Assembly (NCBI RefSeq): GCF_963678635.1
Contig: NC_087062.1
Span: forward strand, 2,482,001 to 2,546,000
Length of the DNA: 64,000 nt
Source: Symsagittifera roscoffensis
Lineage: Eukaryota; Xenacoelomorpha; Acoela; Convolutidae
Direction of reading: 5' to 3'
Below are positions 8,327 to 19,079 of this stretch, piece by piece. The position numbers were made by a program, and so were the translations under genes. The number at the start of each line of letters is the position of its first letter. Position 1 is the stretch's first letter. The notes below the pieces were generated by a model that was given only the letters and a program-made list of their open reading frames with translations, did no database searches and was not told where the DNA came from.

Positions 8327-11300
8327 GGCTCGAGCAGGGGGAGGCAAGAGTTGGAAGGGTTGGACGGAGACAAGGAAGTCGAATCAGTGATGATAACGAC
8401 AACGCCTCCGAGTAAAGACGTGAGGTCTCGCAAGAGGAAGAGAGACGTGGAGGGATTGGGCAGTCCTTCAGCGGATGCGGTCTCGGAGGAAAACTTGAGA
8501 GAGATGGCCCCCATGGTTCTGGCACGATGGAAGACAGCAGCCTACAAGAGTAGCTACGAGCCGAGGAAACTGCTCGACGTAGAAAAGGAGATGGAGATCC
8601 CCACCAGCTCAACAACGGAAGAAGACTTCAAGCCTCAGAGGATAAAAATGAAGCGAGGTTCGACGAGCGGGCAGACCTGGGAAGTGGACGTCGGCAAAGA
8701 ATGGGTCTCAAATGAACACCAGGCTACCGGGAAGCAAGTGACTAGTGATCCTCTTGAGAAAAATAAAACGAGGAACACCGCCCGAACGTGGTGGGTGGCC
8801 CTGGAAATATTGCAGGAATTGGAAGACTGCCTGAAGAAGCTCGACAGTGGAGTGTCACGCAAACGACGCAACTGGGCTACCCAGCAGAAGGCTGGTATCA
8901 ATAAATTGGAATTGGGGAGCCAACTGAAGAGAACTTGGCAGAACTTGTTAAAGGATCATTTTGACGAAGCGATGAGAACATCCTCATCGGCATCGCCGTC
9001 GATGGCGAATCCCTTTATTAGGACCGCAGGACAACTGATGTTCGCGTGGAGCCTGTTGGGGATAGAGTTAGAGACACTGACTTCGTACGACAAGTTGAAG
9101 TTGGGAGGCAAGAATCTAGAGGTATATCGAATGCTGATGCAGCACGCTGCTAGGGACAACTCAGGCTTGAGCCTGGCAAGGAGGAAAGATGCTACCTGTT
9201 TCTTGAGATGGACAATGTCGATGATGACTGACAGTACCATCCTAGCATGTCACCAGTGAGCAATTGGAAGCAAGACGCTGGAAAGGAGAGTCTCCACAGT
9301 CATCTTGAATGTGTACCAGAGTACTGGGATAGAAAAGGAGGATGAATCTAGGCAATCTCTAGAGAGCCACAGGAAGTTAGATGAGATACGGAGATTCTAC
9401 AACAAGAAGTTCGAGGAGAAACACGACGTTCACCGTAACTTGGCTTCTTCAGGAGAGTACTTGAAACCCAACAAGAAGGGAGAGTATCAGTATGTGTCTG
9501 GAGTGATGGGGATGGCATACAACCCTTTCTTAGACTTAGAAGCTGGAGGTTCCCACAGAAACTATGAGGTGGCGGAACTGCTGAAGTTCTGGACAGAGAA
9601 GATAATGGAGATAGATCCTGTGGAAAGAGAGAGACCTAGTCTAGGTTTGATTCTCGAGAGAACACCGGAAGTGATAAGTGTGCCACGCTCAAGTAAAAGA
9701 GTAGAACTAAAAATGGGTAACGGGAACGGCATATTGACCACGAATCTAGGAGTGGTGTGGAAATTGCTCAGGCCCTCCTGGTGTCCACATCCCCATGAGA
9801 GCCTGATCGAGGAAGTCACTGAGCGAGTGAGATTGGCGCCGACAGAGGATGAAGATTTAGCGACCTTGAGTATAGTACATAGACTGATCCTGCCTCATAT
9901 GAAGGAGTCAAGTGAGATGACGAGTGGAACAGGGTCGGTAAAGGAGATGGAGCCGGGCAGTTGTCTTGACTCGACGTGTGGGAATGGCGAGCACACCTGC
10001 GATGGACGATCATGCGTCAGGATACAGTCTTTCCAGAAAGAAGACCTAGTCACCTGGTTTGAAGATATCACCGGAAGGGAGAAAAATGAGATACAGATAG
10101 TGGCTGAGTGTTACGCAAGTACCACTGTGAACCTAGCAACAGCTCTGGGATTCTTCTCAAGAATGTGTAGTCTCCAGTCACTGGAGAGGCTAGAGTCAGA
10201 ACACCACTTGGTGACCGCGTTGAGCGTGGAGTCATGGCCCGGAGTGTTGCAAGTGACCCAGAAACACATCAAGAGTTGGAAGGTTGGACTCGAAGCGGAG
10301 ATGGGATTTCCCATGAGCGAAGCCTATGGACTGCCTCTAAATGCGAAGTCCCTAGTGGGGTCAATGGCCAACCTATGTGGCAGCCACTATCCATTACACA
10401 TGGCGATGGTAGAAGTGTCCAGCCAGAAGGTATTGATAGACAAGGCCTTCTCAGTGCCCAAATGTGTAAGACTAGCTCGGATGTCACATCATTCACACAA
10501 GCTGTTGAGGAAGGTCCGAGGAACAGTGCCTAAAGAACAAAGGGATGACTTGAGTGAAATCTGGGGTGAAGAACTTCTAGGCTTGGAGAGCGAAAATACA
10601 AGTGACCCCGAGAGACAAAACGTGATGGGGAAACCCATATTAGGTGCCCCAAACTTGGGAGAAGTCGACGTGATACACGAGAAGATGATGGAACTTGAGC
10701 CTCTCCTGGAAGCCTCGGGAGAACGCAACCTTAGGAGCATCGACCTCACACACGGGGATTGTCCATGCCACTGTCTGGCGCAGACAGTGTGGTACCCAGA
10801 CCAAGCCAATCTCTGCCTGATCTGGGATGTAGAAGAAATCAGGTCGTTGGGATTACCCGAGCATCAGCAAAAAGTGACCATCTTGGTGGTGAGCACAATG
10901 CTGGCTCTACGATGGATGGAAGAAAACATAGCAAAGTATCGAGAATCGAAGACGCCAACAGCAGAGTCGATTCACGCGATAGATTACAGCAGGAGACTTG
11001 AGTTGTTCGAGACGGCATGCAAGGTGTTCGCCATACCAATGGAAGTCAGACACGTGTGGAGCCGCTTGAGATTCTTTCCTTGGTTTCGCGCGACGTTAAC
11101 ATCCTGGTTATATGTAGCGACGAAGGATCACATGAGGAAACATCAAAAGGAGTATCGACAATTCCAGGCCGAGATAGGACCAGATGCCTTCAAGAGACCT
11201 CTGCTGACCCATCGAAATGCGATCACGACGGGGTGGAAAAGAGTGGGTAGAGTATCTAGAGACAACACTAGAGCGAGGGAGTCAATACTGGAGGAGGACC

Positions 11301-11545
11301 TGGCGAAGAATGTAAGCCTGAGTCTTCACAATTCCTTCTGTTTGAACCGGGAGTCGAAGGTGAAGAGCTTACCGAATCAAGCGAAGAGATTGCAAGAGCA
11401 AAGGGAGTGGATGCGATCCTATGAACAGCTGAAGGCTTGGGAGGAGATTGTGATCAGCTCCGATGACAAAGAAGCACTATTGGAACAGATCACAGTGTCA
11501 AAAGTATCTGGATCGGGTACATCGAGGGCGAAGAACACAAGGTGA
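8327..11545 (+). CDS. Unrecognised large protein interrupted by one in-frame TGA
   Basis: The same frame is open from 8327 to 11,545 except for TGA at 9257-9259, giving parts of about 310 and 760 codons. No ATG opens it near 8327-8351, so the start may be spliced or upstream. The first part has a basic 'RSRKRKRD' nuclear-signal-like patch (about 8427). The second part has a Cys cluster of C-x4-C-x6-C-x4-C spacing (about 9960-10,020) and a second 'HGDCPCHC' cluster (about 10,750-10,780) that could bind zinc, and a basic, helical C-terminus. I see no DDE, RT, helicase or polymerase motifs. Base composition differs from the AT-rich flanks. It may be an uncharacterised mobile element or viral insertion; function unknown. 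The stop could be a nonsense mutation or a readthrough site. Confidence 0.5.
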
Positions 11546-12928
11546 GCCAGTGGCTCAAAAGGAAAATTCTAGAATCTTGAGTCTTGAGAGGGAGGGAGCT
11601 CGAGGATGAACTCGGATGAAATCTGGGTTCACGAAAAAGAAATTTTAACAAATAAGATATTGTTATTAATATGCTAGATCTATTATATAAATCAAAATGC
11701 TGCATGACAATTTCCTGATTGAATAGGACAAATGAAATTTTAAATTGCCAGCTTAAAAAGCGGGAATTAATAGGTGCAGGTGGGTGCAGATTTTGATTGC
11801 TGTTTAGCGATAGTGTGAACATTTTATATGGTCGTGAATTTTGGAAGGTAGATAAACTTAAGTCTGCTGCAAACTTCTGTAAATGACCACTGGCACTGTA
11901 TCTTGAGTGACACTCGGGCTTCTGGGGATTCACTGACAAAGACAACACGCGATGAGGACATCGATCTTGAGTCCGGGGAGTATGTGCCAGTCGGTCATGT
12001 CTGGAAGTTTGACCTTAAGAGACACGAAAATACGTAATTTTGGAGTGAAGTTTTAATTTTAAAAATTTCGAATGGATACTGTCATGCTCAGTTTTCTCGT
12101 ATCAACTGAAAACAAGAAGTGAAAAATCAGAACATCCGAGTTTACAATTGCGGGAAAATACTCAAGAAAAACAGCAGGAAATTGCTATTCGCAATTTCCA
12201 GATATAAAATAGGACACGAGTAGAGCTGTCTTATCCCGAAATAGGAAGAGAGATAATAAAAAGAAGAGAGAACAATTATTCGGAACAAACTAGAGTGAAC
12301 CTTCAATGGAAAGGTGGACAGCTTGAGTGTCCCAATGGTTCACACAAAAACTCCAATTCTAGAGCCAGAACTTACTTCTGTTACCAAAACTGACCAGTAT
12401 TAAACTTATCTAGTTATATTATCTAATTCTTGAGTTGCTTACCAATTTAATTACTCCCTGTACTCGAGTGCATCAACATGTGAGTCCCTAATTTAATTTT
12501 CTCGAGTGTGTTTTATGATTGTTATGTTGAGATAAGGCGAGTTTTAGGTTGATCCATCTGAAATGGATCAAAGTTTCACTGTCCAATAAAAAGTAACTTA
12601 ACGGATTGTTCTGACCCTGTTTTTAACGGCGTTCAAGTATTTTGGGTATCTTGTGACCTAAGTATGGGAACGTTCTTATTTTCTAGAGTGGGGGGATATT
12701 TTGGTAGTAGCCTTTAAGCTGTAACGGGTTCTAGTCTCATGTCGCAAGCGAACCGAATTGGCTCCGACCGTTCTTGAGGTAGAAAAACACAAGAGATAGT
12801 GTCCCTGACTCTTGAGCCAATGGTTATAGGGCCTATTTTTCTTAAGCCTCATATGTGACCGAAGTAGGCGACTGTTACAACTAGCAATTGAATTGAGTGT
12901 ATAGGCATTAAGAAGTGACAAATTGAGA
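11546..12928. other. Region between unidentified block and Penelope-like fragments
   Basis: AT-richer than the preceding block, no convincing gene. Short words such as CTTGAGT recur. No long terminal repeat matching sequence near 7.5 kb was found by eye. Confidence 0.35.
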
Positions 12929-13084
12929 ATGAGTCGAGACAAGTCAAGGATACCTAAACGAGGTAATACCGCTAGGAAATTCATACCTAAAAAAACAAAG
13001 AAAAACAATGACCGACCCTTTTGTGGATCGGATCACACGAGCCCGGACCGACAAAGGGGAGACGGTTTCAGGCAGAATGGTTGA
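12929..13084 (+). CDS. Small basic frame, possible remnant of a gag-like protein
   Basis: A 51-residue frame from an ATG at 12,929, Lys/Arg-rich in the first 30 residues, with 'FCGSDHTSPD' after them, faintly like a degenerate zinc knuckle. A second frame continues in the same direction to about 13,210 (Glu/Arg-rich). Together they could be a frameshifted gag remnant. This is weak. Confidence 0.2.
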   Translation: MSRDKSRIPKRGNTARKFIPKKTKKNNDRPFCGSDHTSPDRQRGDGFRQNG

Positions 13085-13264
13085 AACTAGAAGTCAGAAA
13101 ATCTCAGGAGAGTGAAAAGCTGTTAGAAGTGGAGGTCCATACGAACCAGGCCATGAATGAGAACCAGGATGCACATGGATCGGAGGGGAGAGACAGAAGG
13201 CTGGCGAGTGAATCTACTCCGGTAGAGCTTTATTTTCCATCGATATGTATCTTCCGGGCGAATT

Positions 13265-13868
13265 TTACATGTCAATGAAGTCCTTCCGTGCTGATTGCAT
13301 GATGTCGTCCACATAGCGGCCGAAATATTTCGCCTTGATAGCGACAGTACAAGCAACACCCACTCGAGTATGACAGTTACTTGGCAGTAAGTTTCTTATT
13401 GATCTGAAGAGGAACCTAACAGCATTTACGGTGGAACCAAAATAACACTTCCCTCTCCGTATGGTATGGATCAACCCCTCCAAGTCACCTTCTTCGTTCA
13501 TATCGATCAGATGGTCTTGTCTGTCTTATCTATGGCTGCTGCTCAGTGGTGACCGCCTGGTGATCACCCTCCAGGCGATGTCTTCAAACTGCTTCGCCCG
13601 AACATTCTCCAAAATGACCGCCATGGCGGCTCCCATCGCCACACCATCTTTCTCGATATACCACTTATCTCAGATAGTAAGGCATCAAGCAGTGCCGCTG
13701 GACAAGGGGCGGGTTTTTGCCTGATGTCTGACGCTGACTACTTCTGAAAGTTGACCGACATCCACAATTGCCACCAGGTTGAGACCCTCTCTGTGAAGGG
13801 GAAGGAGACGACGTTGAGGATAGAAGACCAGTTAAACCGGACACTAAAACAACTAGAGGACAGAACAA
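13265..13868 (-). pseudogene. Degenerate Penelope-like element reverse transcriptase fragment
   Basis: On the minus strand, starting at 13,868, a frame-broken sequence gives 'VRHQAKTRPLSSGTA', then 'WYIEKDGVAMGAAMAVILEN' (like the RT motif B 'DGVAMGSPLxPxLAN' typical of Penelope-like elements) and later 'YFGRYVDDIM' (motif C, YVDD). Stops and a frame change separate the pieces. About 90-110 residues lie between motifs B and C instead of the usual 25-35, so an insertion or rearrangement is likely. The segment 13,665-13,868 has a diverged inverted partner at 14,760-14,960. Confidence 0.5.
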
Positions 13869-14164
13869 TTTCCGATGCCTCTAACGATGTCTTCCTTCCA
13901 TTGACACCCAACATCTACACACTCTTCACATCAAGTGAAAAATATCTTCATCTTCGTTCAACCGAGTGTGTGTGGTCGGTGTCTCAATTTTGGCACCTGG
14001 GACTTGCTTGAACGTTTTGGCAAGCCACTTGTTATACTTGTCGTATAGAGAGTTGCAAAAAGTTCGGACAGACAGAATTAATTAAAAAGAGCTACTGTCT
14101 AGACATCAACGGAAATTAAAACTGAAATAAACATAACTTCGGAAGTTCATAAAGCAGAGTTACG

Positions 14165-14361
14165 GGATCTACTTAACAATCCCCCTTTCAAAGGGGAGGA
14201 GATCGTTAATAAGATTACTTGCAGCGAAATTTCGACCAATCAGAATGCAGCAAAATTCGAGCTTACATACAATGCTCTAGTGCGAACTTACTACTGTTTT
14301 CATTTACAGGGGTAGAGATTCTTTAGTAAATACAACAAGGGGGGGATTGTTAAGTAGATCC
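14165..14361. mobile_element. MITE with GGATCTACTTAACAATCC terminal inverted repeats
   Basis: Ends at 14,165 (GGATCTACTTAACAATCCCC) and 14,361 (its reverse complement) define a 197-bp element. Flanks GAGTTACG and GAGTTTCG form an 8-bp near-identical duplication, as expected for a target site. An internal stretch containing 'AATCAGAATGCAGCAAAATT' is shared in reverse orientation with the larger relative at 58,476-59,110. Confidence 0.75.
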
Positions 14362-14759
14362 GAGTTTCGCTCAAAACCTATAACCACGGCGTTCAATTGC
14401 ATCCGAAGCGTCGAAATAATTTATAGTAAAATCTGGATGTTCATCGCAGTCTTTAAAAATTAGGCTAGCATGATCATCGGATAATCGACGATCTCGCATT
14501 TTGAATTTGGTCTGACAAAAAGTTCAAGGTTGTTCGGCTTCAGATTTTGCATGCAAAAGACCGTCAAAAAGCACTGATTGTTCATTTTAATTAATTCCGT
14601 CTGTCCGAACTTTTTGCTACTAATTATAGCAGCTTCATGGCTGTGAGAGAACTGAGCGAAGAGTAGTGTCCTGTTTATGTACCTATGCCAAACCATACAA
14701 TCTGGCTGGTTGGGCGCCAATGAAACAGAGTTGTTGGTAGAGGCACCGGGATTTATTCA

Positions 14760-15070
14760 TTGTCCGCTCGTTGTTTTGTCGTCAGGTTTATCTGTTCTTC
14801 TATCCTCAATGTACTCTCCTTCCCCCTTGATGAGAGGGTCTCAAACTGGTGGCAATTGAAGATGCCGTCCAACTTGAAGAAGTGGACAGCGTCAGACATC
14901 TGGCAAAAACCCGTTACTTATCAAACCGCACTGCTTTGATGCCTTCCTTTCTGAGATATGTGTCCACTTTCTTGAGATTGGGGTCTTTTTTGTTTCTTCG
15001 TCTCCGTCAGATACCACACAGCAAGAGCGGTGACTTCATTCAACGTATCATTGTTGTAAAAACGCGTTAG
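14760..15070 (+). pseudogene. Second Penelope-like RT fragment, inverted relative to the first
   Basis: A + strand frame from about 14,849 gives 'VRHLAKTRYLSNRTALMPSF', equivalent to the region before RT motif B in Penelope-like elements. Nucleotides 14,760-14,960 match the minus strand of 13,665-13,868 at roughly 80% by eye. Motifs A, B and C are not present, so this is a short fragment. Confidence 0.4.
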
Positions 15071-15199
15071 GACTAAAACGGTTTTATTCATTTTAAAAGA
15101 ATACCATGAACTGAAACACACACATGAACGATAACACAATATTATAAGTATGTTGAATATGACATTCTCCGTGGCTAAAGAAGTCTCATCTATCTCCGT

Positions 15200-15262
15200 T
15201 TTCACGAATACTCCCAGTTCACCGATTACTCCCAGTTCACGAATACTCCCAGTCACCAAATC
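15200..15262 (+). repeat. Short tandem repeat (about 17-bp unit)
   Basis: Three to four copies of a unit reading 'ACTCCCAGTTCACGAAT' / 'ACTCCCAGTTCACCGATT', lying just beyond the 3' end of the Gypsy pol remnant. Confidence 0.6.
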
Positions 15263-16733
15263 GACGCCGCGCCTGACGCTTTCTGGCGGACTTTCTGCTA
15301 CTCTCTGCATCTTGCTGGGACTCAACCTCAGGCGTCGGATTTACTTTGTTTGCTATTTCGATTGTAGTCTCGGATACAGCAACTGGCTCAAGATCCGGTA
15401 CGCCGACGTCAAGTTCTTCAACAGGGGTTGGAGTAATATCACAATCCGTGTTGGCAACATCATATTCATTAGTAACCGAAGCGTCGCTGCTTGATACGTG
15501 CGTAGGTCACATTGGCATTTAGTAACTCGACTTTGTCAACATCTGGTTCAGATTTGCCGTGCTTCACGTGTCGTCGGAACAGGACTTTACCTGGGTTTAC
15601 AAGCCAAGGTGGGAGACTCTGCCCGCTGACCGACCTGCGACTGAATGAAAACAGTCTCTCGTGTGGAAATGCGTTGGTCAAAGTACAAAGTAAGCTACGT
15701 ATTGAATGCAGAGCATCAGCCAAAACGAGTTCCCAAGATGGTTCGGGAAGTTTTTGAGAGTTAACAGCAAGGCTTTCCAGATTACACCGTTGTATCTTTC
15801 ACGTTGACCATTACCATGGGGGTGATAAGGTGTTGTGCTACTGACCGTTGATCTGTGATGATTGTGAAGGGCCTGGCGGTCAAATAGTGTCTCCATTTAC
15901 AAATGGCTTCCACGATCGCGCAAGTTTCCCTCCCTATAGGTGACTGTTTCTTTTCGGACGTTGACGATGAGCGCGAGAAAAGGCAACGGGCCTGCCAATT
16001 TGGTTTCGAGAAGCTGCGATAGCATGGTCTGAAGCGTCGGTCTCTACCACAAAGGGAACACTCTCGTCAATACTGCTAACTACTGCTTGCGCTATTTCTT
16101 CTTTCAAAACGTTGAAGGCGTCTAAACAATCGGAATTTAGAGGAAGTTCAGTAGCTTTAGAAAGAGGATGGGCTTTCTCTGAGAATTGATGAACCCTCTT
16201 AGCATAATATGCAAACATACCAAGGGTGCGATCTAGTGCTCGTCGACAGGAGGGTATTGGCATCTGTAACACATTTACATACGCTCGGCATCGGGTTTAG
16301 TAGACCCATGAGAAATTGTGTAACCAAGGAGGTCGACTGAGGATGTAGAATACATACATTTCTCTGGATTAAGCGTCAACTGGAGATATTTTAGAACATC
16401 TCGGGATCATTTCAAATTTTTGTCGTGCTGGTCTTGATTCTCTACTGCAATAGTGATGTTGTCCAAGTAAATCGAGCAAGATATCAGGAACCATTAAGTC
16501 TCCCACAATGCAAACGGTTAACTTCACCTTGTGGATTGGTTTTTGTTCATCGTTTGAAATCCTTTCGAGATTACTCCGGCGTCAATTTTAATCCCAGTCA
16601 TCAGGTCCAGCATGCATCTTTTGGCGTGGAACTGTATAGTGGCCTCGGCCTCAGCCGCAAAGGCGGGCTCGAGAAGCTGTGAACGAGTCTCTATCAAATC
16701 TTCCTCGGCCCTCAGGGATTGCGAATTTGCCAC
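15240..16733 (-). pseudogene. Internally deleted Ty3/Gypsy pol (RT-RNase H joined to integrase C-terminus)
   Basis: Read on the minus strand: an RT with 'YLDNITIA' (motif C, YLDD changed to YLDN) and 'DLLGYTISHGSTKPD'; the RT-RNase H connection 'LGMFAYYAKRV'; RNase H 'PFVVETDASDHAIAA' and 'GRPVAFSRA'; then 'TIITDQRSV' running directly into the integrase motif 'TPYHPHGNGQRERYNG' and the integrase tail 'LHSIRSLL' to 'RRRFGDWE'. The stretch between RNase H and the end of the integrase core, roughly 1 kb in intact elements, is missing. Several stops and frame changes occur. No gag, protease or LTR was identified. Confidence 0.85.
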
Positions 16734-17166
16734 GGGAATCTCCTTTCTCAGCAGGTTCTTGTGAAGTTATGAACGATTGTGGGTTCAAAACATCCATTGC
16801 TTGGGATGCGTGGTGTAAGGTCGTATCTGAGGCAATTATGCAGGAATTATGCCGAGTTACTCTTTTGTTGTCGGCTTAGTGGCCGCTCGATAAATACTTA
16901 GAGCTTATTTAATACTGGTGGTTGTGTTTTTCAACTGTTTTTTTGTGAAATTCTTGTCATTTTTCCCATTTAAAAAAACTTCTGTTATTTCCGTCCCATT
17001 TTCCTTTCGTTAGCTTGCAATACTGCTCCTGCGTTGTATCTTAAGCTCCGCTTCGCCTCTGTGTTTTAGGCTATTTTGGTTTTTTTTTGGCTTGTGTTTG
17101 CCTCTGGGTTGATATTTAATGTATTGTTTAAGAGGAAATGAGGGTTTGCTAACCCAGTCAAGGAAA
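16734..17166. other. Upstream region of the MFSD5 gene
   Basis: About 430 bp without another gene; contains one copy of the recurrent word TTCGCCTCTGTGT (17,052-17,064). An upstream in-frame ATG at 17,119 would add 16 residues to MFSD5 but does not fit the family start. Confidence 0.4.
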
Positions 17167-18629
17167 ATGCTCGACGTCATACACCTGCTCATTCCAGGTC
17201 TTACTGGAATTTATACTGCGTTTCATTTATACGCTAGAGCTACTTCGCCAAAACAAAGCAAAGTTTCCAATCCAAACTTCAACGTTTTTCAGCGATCTTA
17301 TCTAATACCCTATTTGCTGGCTACATTGGCCGACTGGTTTCAAGCGCCGTATCTGTACAAGCTCTATCACTATTATGGTTTTCTGGAGCAGCAAATTGCG
17401 GTTATCTATGTTGTGGGCTTCATCTCCACTGTTATTGCAAGCACTCTTGCATCTACACTCGTGCACAAGGCAAAAAGAAAACAGTTCGTACTAGGTCAGT
17501 CTTCACATATAGAGGAAAAATTGCTTGATCTCATATTTGAAAGTGAGAAAATAATTGTATGGATATGAATTTATGTTTCTTTCCCTGCGTTTTAGTCCTG
17601 ACGACGGTGAACATCGTCTCTTGCTTGACAAAGTTGTCATGGAACTATCACGTGCTCCTAGTGGGGAGGATTCTTGCCGGTTTCTCAATCACACTCCTTT
17701 TTTCGTTCTACCAAGAATGGTATGTGTATCAGCACAACGACTTTCATGGGTTCCCAGAGGAATGGATCGAACTCACCTTCAATAAAGCTGCATTTTGGAA
17801 CGGAGTTTTGGCCGTAGCATGCGGACTCGTCTCGCACTTTTTTGCCGATACCCTTGCATTAACCCCTGTGGCGCCGTTCATGCTTGCGATTCCGCTCCTG
17901 ATTCTGAGCGCCTGTATCATCGTAACCAACTGGGATGAAAACTGCGGCAATCCCTCTATCAAGTTCAGAACCCTTTGTGTAGAAGGACTGAAGGATATTT
18001 TGCTCAATAAGTCAATAATGCTGCTTGCCATTGTACAGTCACTGTTCGAAGGAGCATTGTACCTTTACGTGTTTCTGTGGACCCCAGTTCTTGACGGACC
18101 CGGAAAACCAATTGGAATGATATTTGCCCTGTTCATGCTGTGTATTATCATTGGATCACCACTACAAGTCATCATGACGACGAAATTGAAAGTGTCAACT
18201 GCCACAGTGCCCATAGTTGTATGTTTACTTGGACTCTGCTCGTCATTGTGTCTAACATACGCAACTCACCCTGCAACTCAAAGCTGGAATCTTTCTCTTT
18301 TCGGGATCCTCTTGTTTGAACTAGCGTGTGGAATCCACATCCCTAGTATAAACAAACTGCAAAGTGTGGTATTTAAAGACAACACAGTTGGCGTAGTGAA
18401 CTGGGTCCGAGTTCCGGTGAACGTGATTGCTTGTGCTTGTCTTATGAGTCTTCATGGATCATCGGACAACATGGGAACCCACAAGTTGTTCATGATCTGT
18501 TCAGGCCTGCTGTTAGTTGCTGTTTTTGTGGCATCTGTTCTCAGATGCGTCGTGGGTAGTGACACGGGCAATGGAAATACACCTGGTCTGTCTAGAAGCT
18601 CTTCCTACAGTGGAAATATTACAGCTTGA
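17167..18629 (+). CDS. MFSD5: MFSD5 homologue (major facilitator, molybdate-anion transporter family)
   Basis: Two exons, 17,167-17,494 and 17,596-18,629, encode 453 residues, close to the roughly 450 of vertebrate MFSD5. The 101-bp intron has a GTCAGT donor and TTTTAG acceptor and splits a Val codon, giving 'KQFVLVLTTV'. Family matches run end to end: 'ADWFQAPYLYKLYHYYGFLE', 'CLTKLS', 'LLVGR', 'FWTPVLDGPG'-type 'LYVFLWTPVLD', and 'GVVNWVRVPVN' near the C-terminus. About 12 membrane segments are apparent. Family members act in the plasma membrane; the Chlamydomonas homologue (MoT2) takes up molybdate, while the animal role is less clear. The ATG at 17,167 aligns with the family N-terminus. 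Unrelated to flanking genes as far as I can see. Confidence 0.93.
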
Positions 18630-19079
18630 ATTTGTAATAGAGATTGGGTTAATGTGTATAAAAATGAATGTAAATTTTTTATCTCCGCAGCAATATTTGC
18701 TTTTTTGATGTTAATTGTTAGCTCTATAAGTTTATTCGAATTTATCCAATGCAATCCCTTATTTTAAAAAGGCTTAGCTTAGCAGTTCAAATTAAACTTG
18801 AAATGAAAAGAAGAACCAATTTTGTCAATTTCAACGTCAAATCAAGTTTTCTTTGTCTTATAAAATCCTAAATGTTGGTTTTCTTTCAGGTTTGCATGGG
18901 CAAAAGAACGCTCTGAAAATAGGCTAAAGCGAATCAAAACTATTTTCAACGCTTTTGTCCGTTCTCTGTATCAGAAATCCAGTCTTCAAGCATCCCTTCT
19001 TTTAGTTTATCCTTTTTCGAATATCTCAAGTAGCCGAGGTGTTCAGTGAGCCTAATATTGTTGGCGCGGATTGGGCGAA
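18630..19079 (+). promoter_or_regulatory. MFSD5-RTF1 intergenic region, presumed RTF1 promoter
   Basis: A 450-bp spacer between two co-directional genes, so it should hold the MFSD5 3' end and the RTF1 promoter or 5' UTR. No TATA box or clear polyadenylation signal stands out. Confidence 0.35.

Noticed and set aside
7208-8347. Long minus-strand frame of 379 codons spanning the N gap
   Set aside because: It includes the 200-N run and is the antisense of the unidentified + coding block; Ser/Leu-rich composition is typical of a shadow frame.
7989-8615. Minus-strand 208-codon frame
   Set aside because: Antisense shadow of the + frames in the unidentified block, without any motif.
9256-9299. A 44-nt mini-intron (GTGAGC...CACAG) that would remove the in-frame TGA at 9257
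   Set aside because: Removing 44 nt shifts the frame and leads to a stop within about 15 codons, so it does not rescue the long downstream frame.
17119-17166. Upstream ATG of MFSD5
   Set aside because: Adds 16 residues that do not fit the family N-terminus; ATG 17,167 aligns with the start of known MFSD5 proteins.
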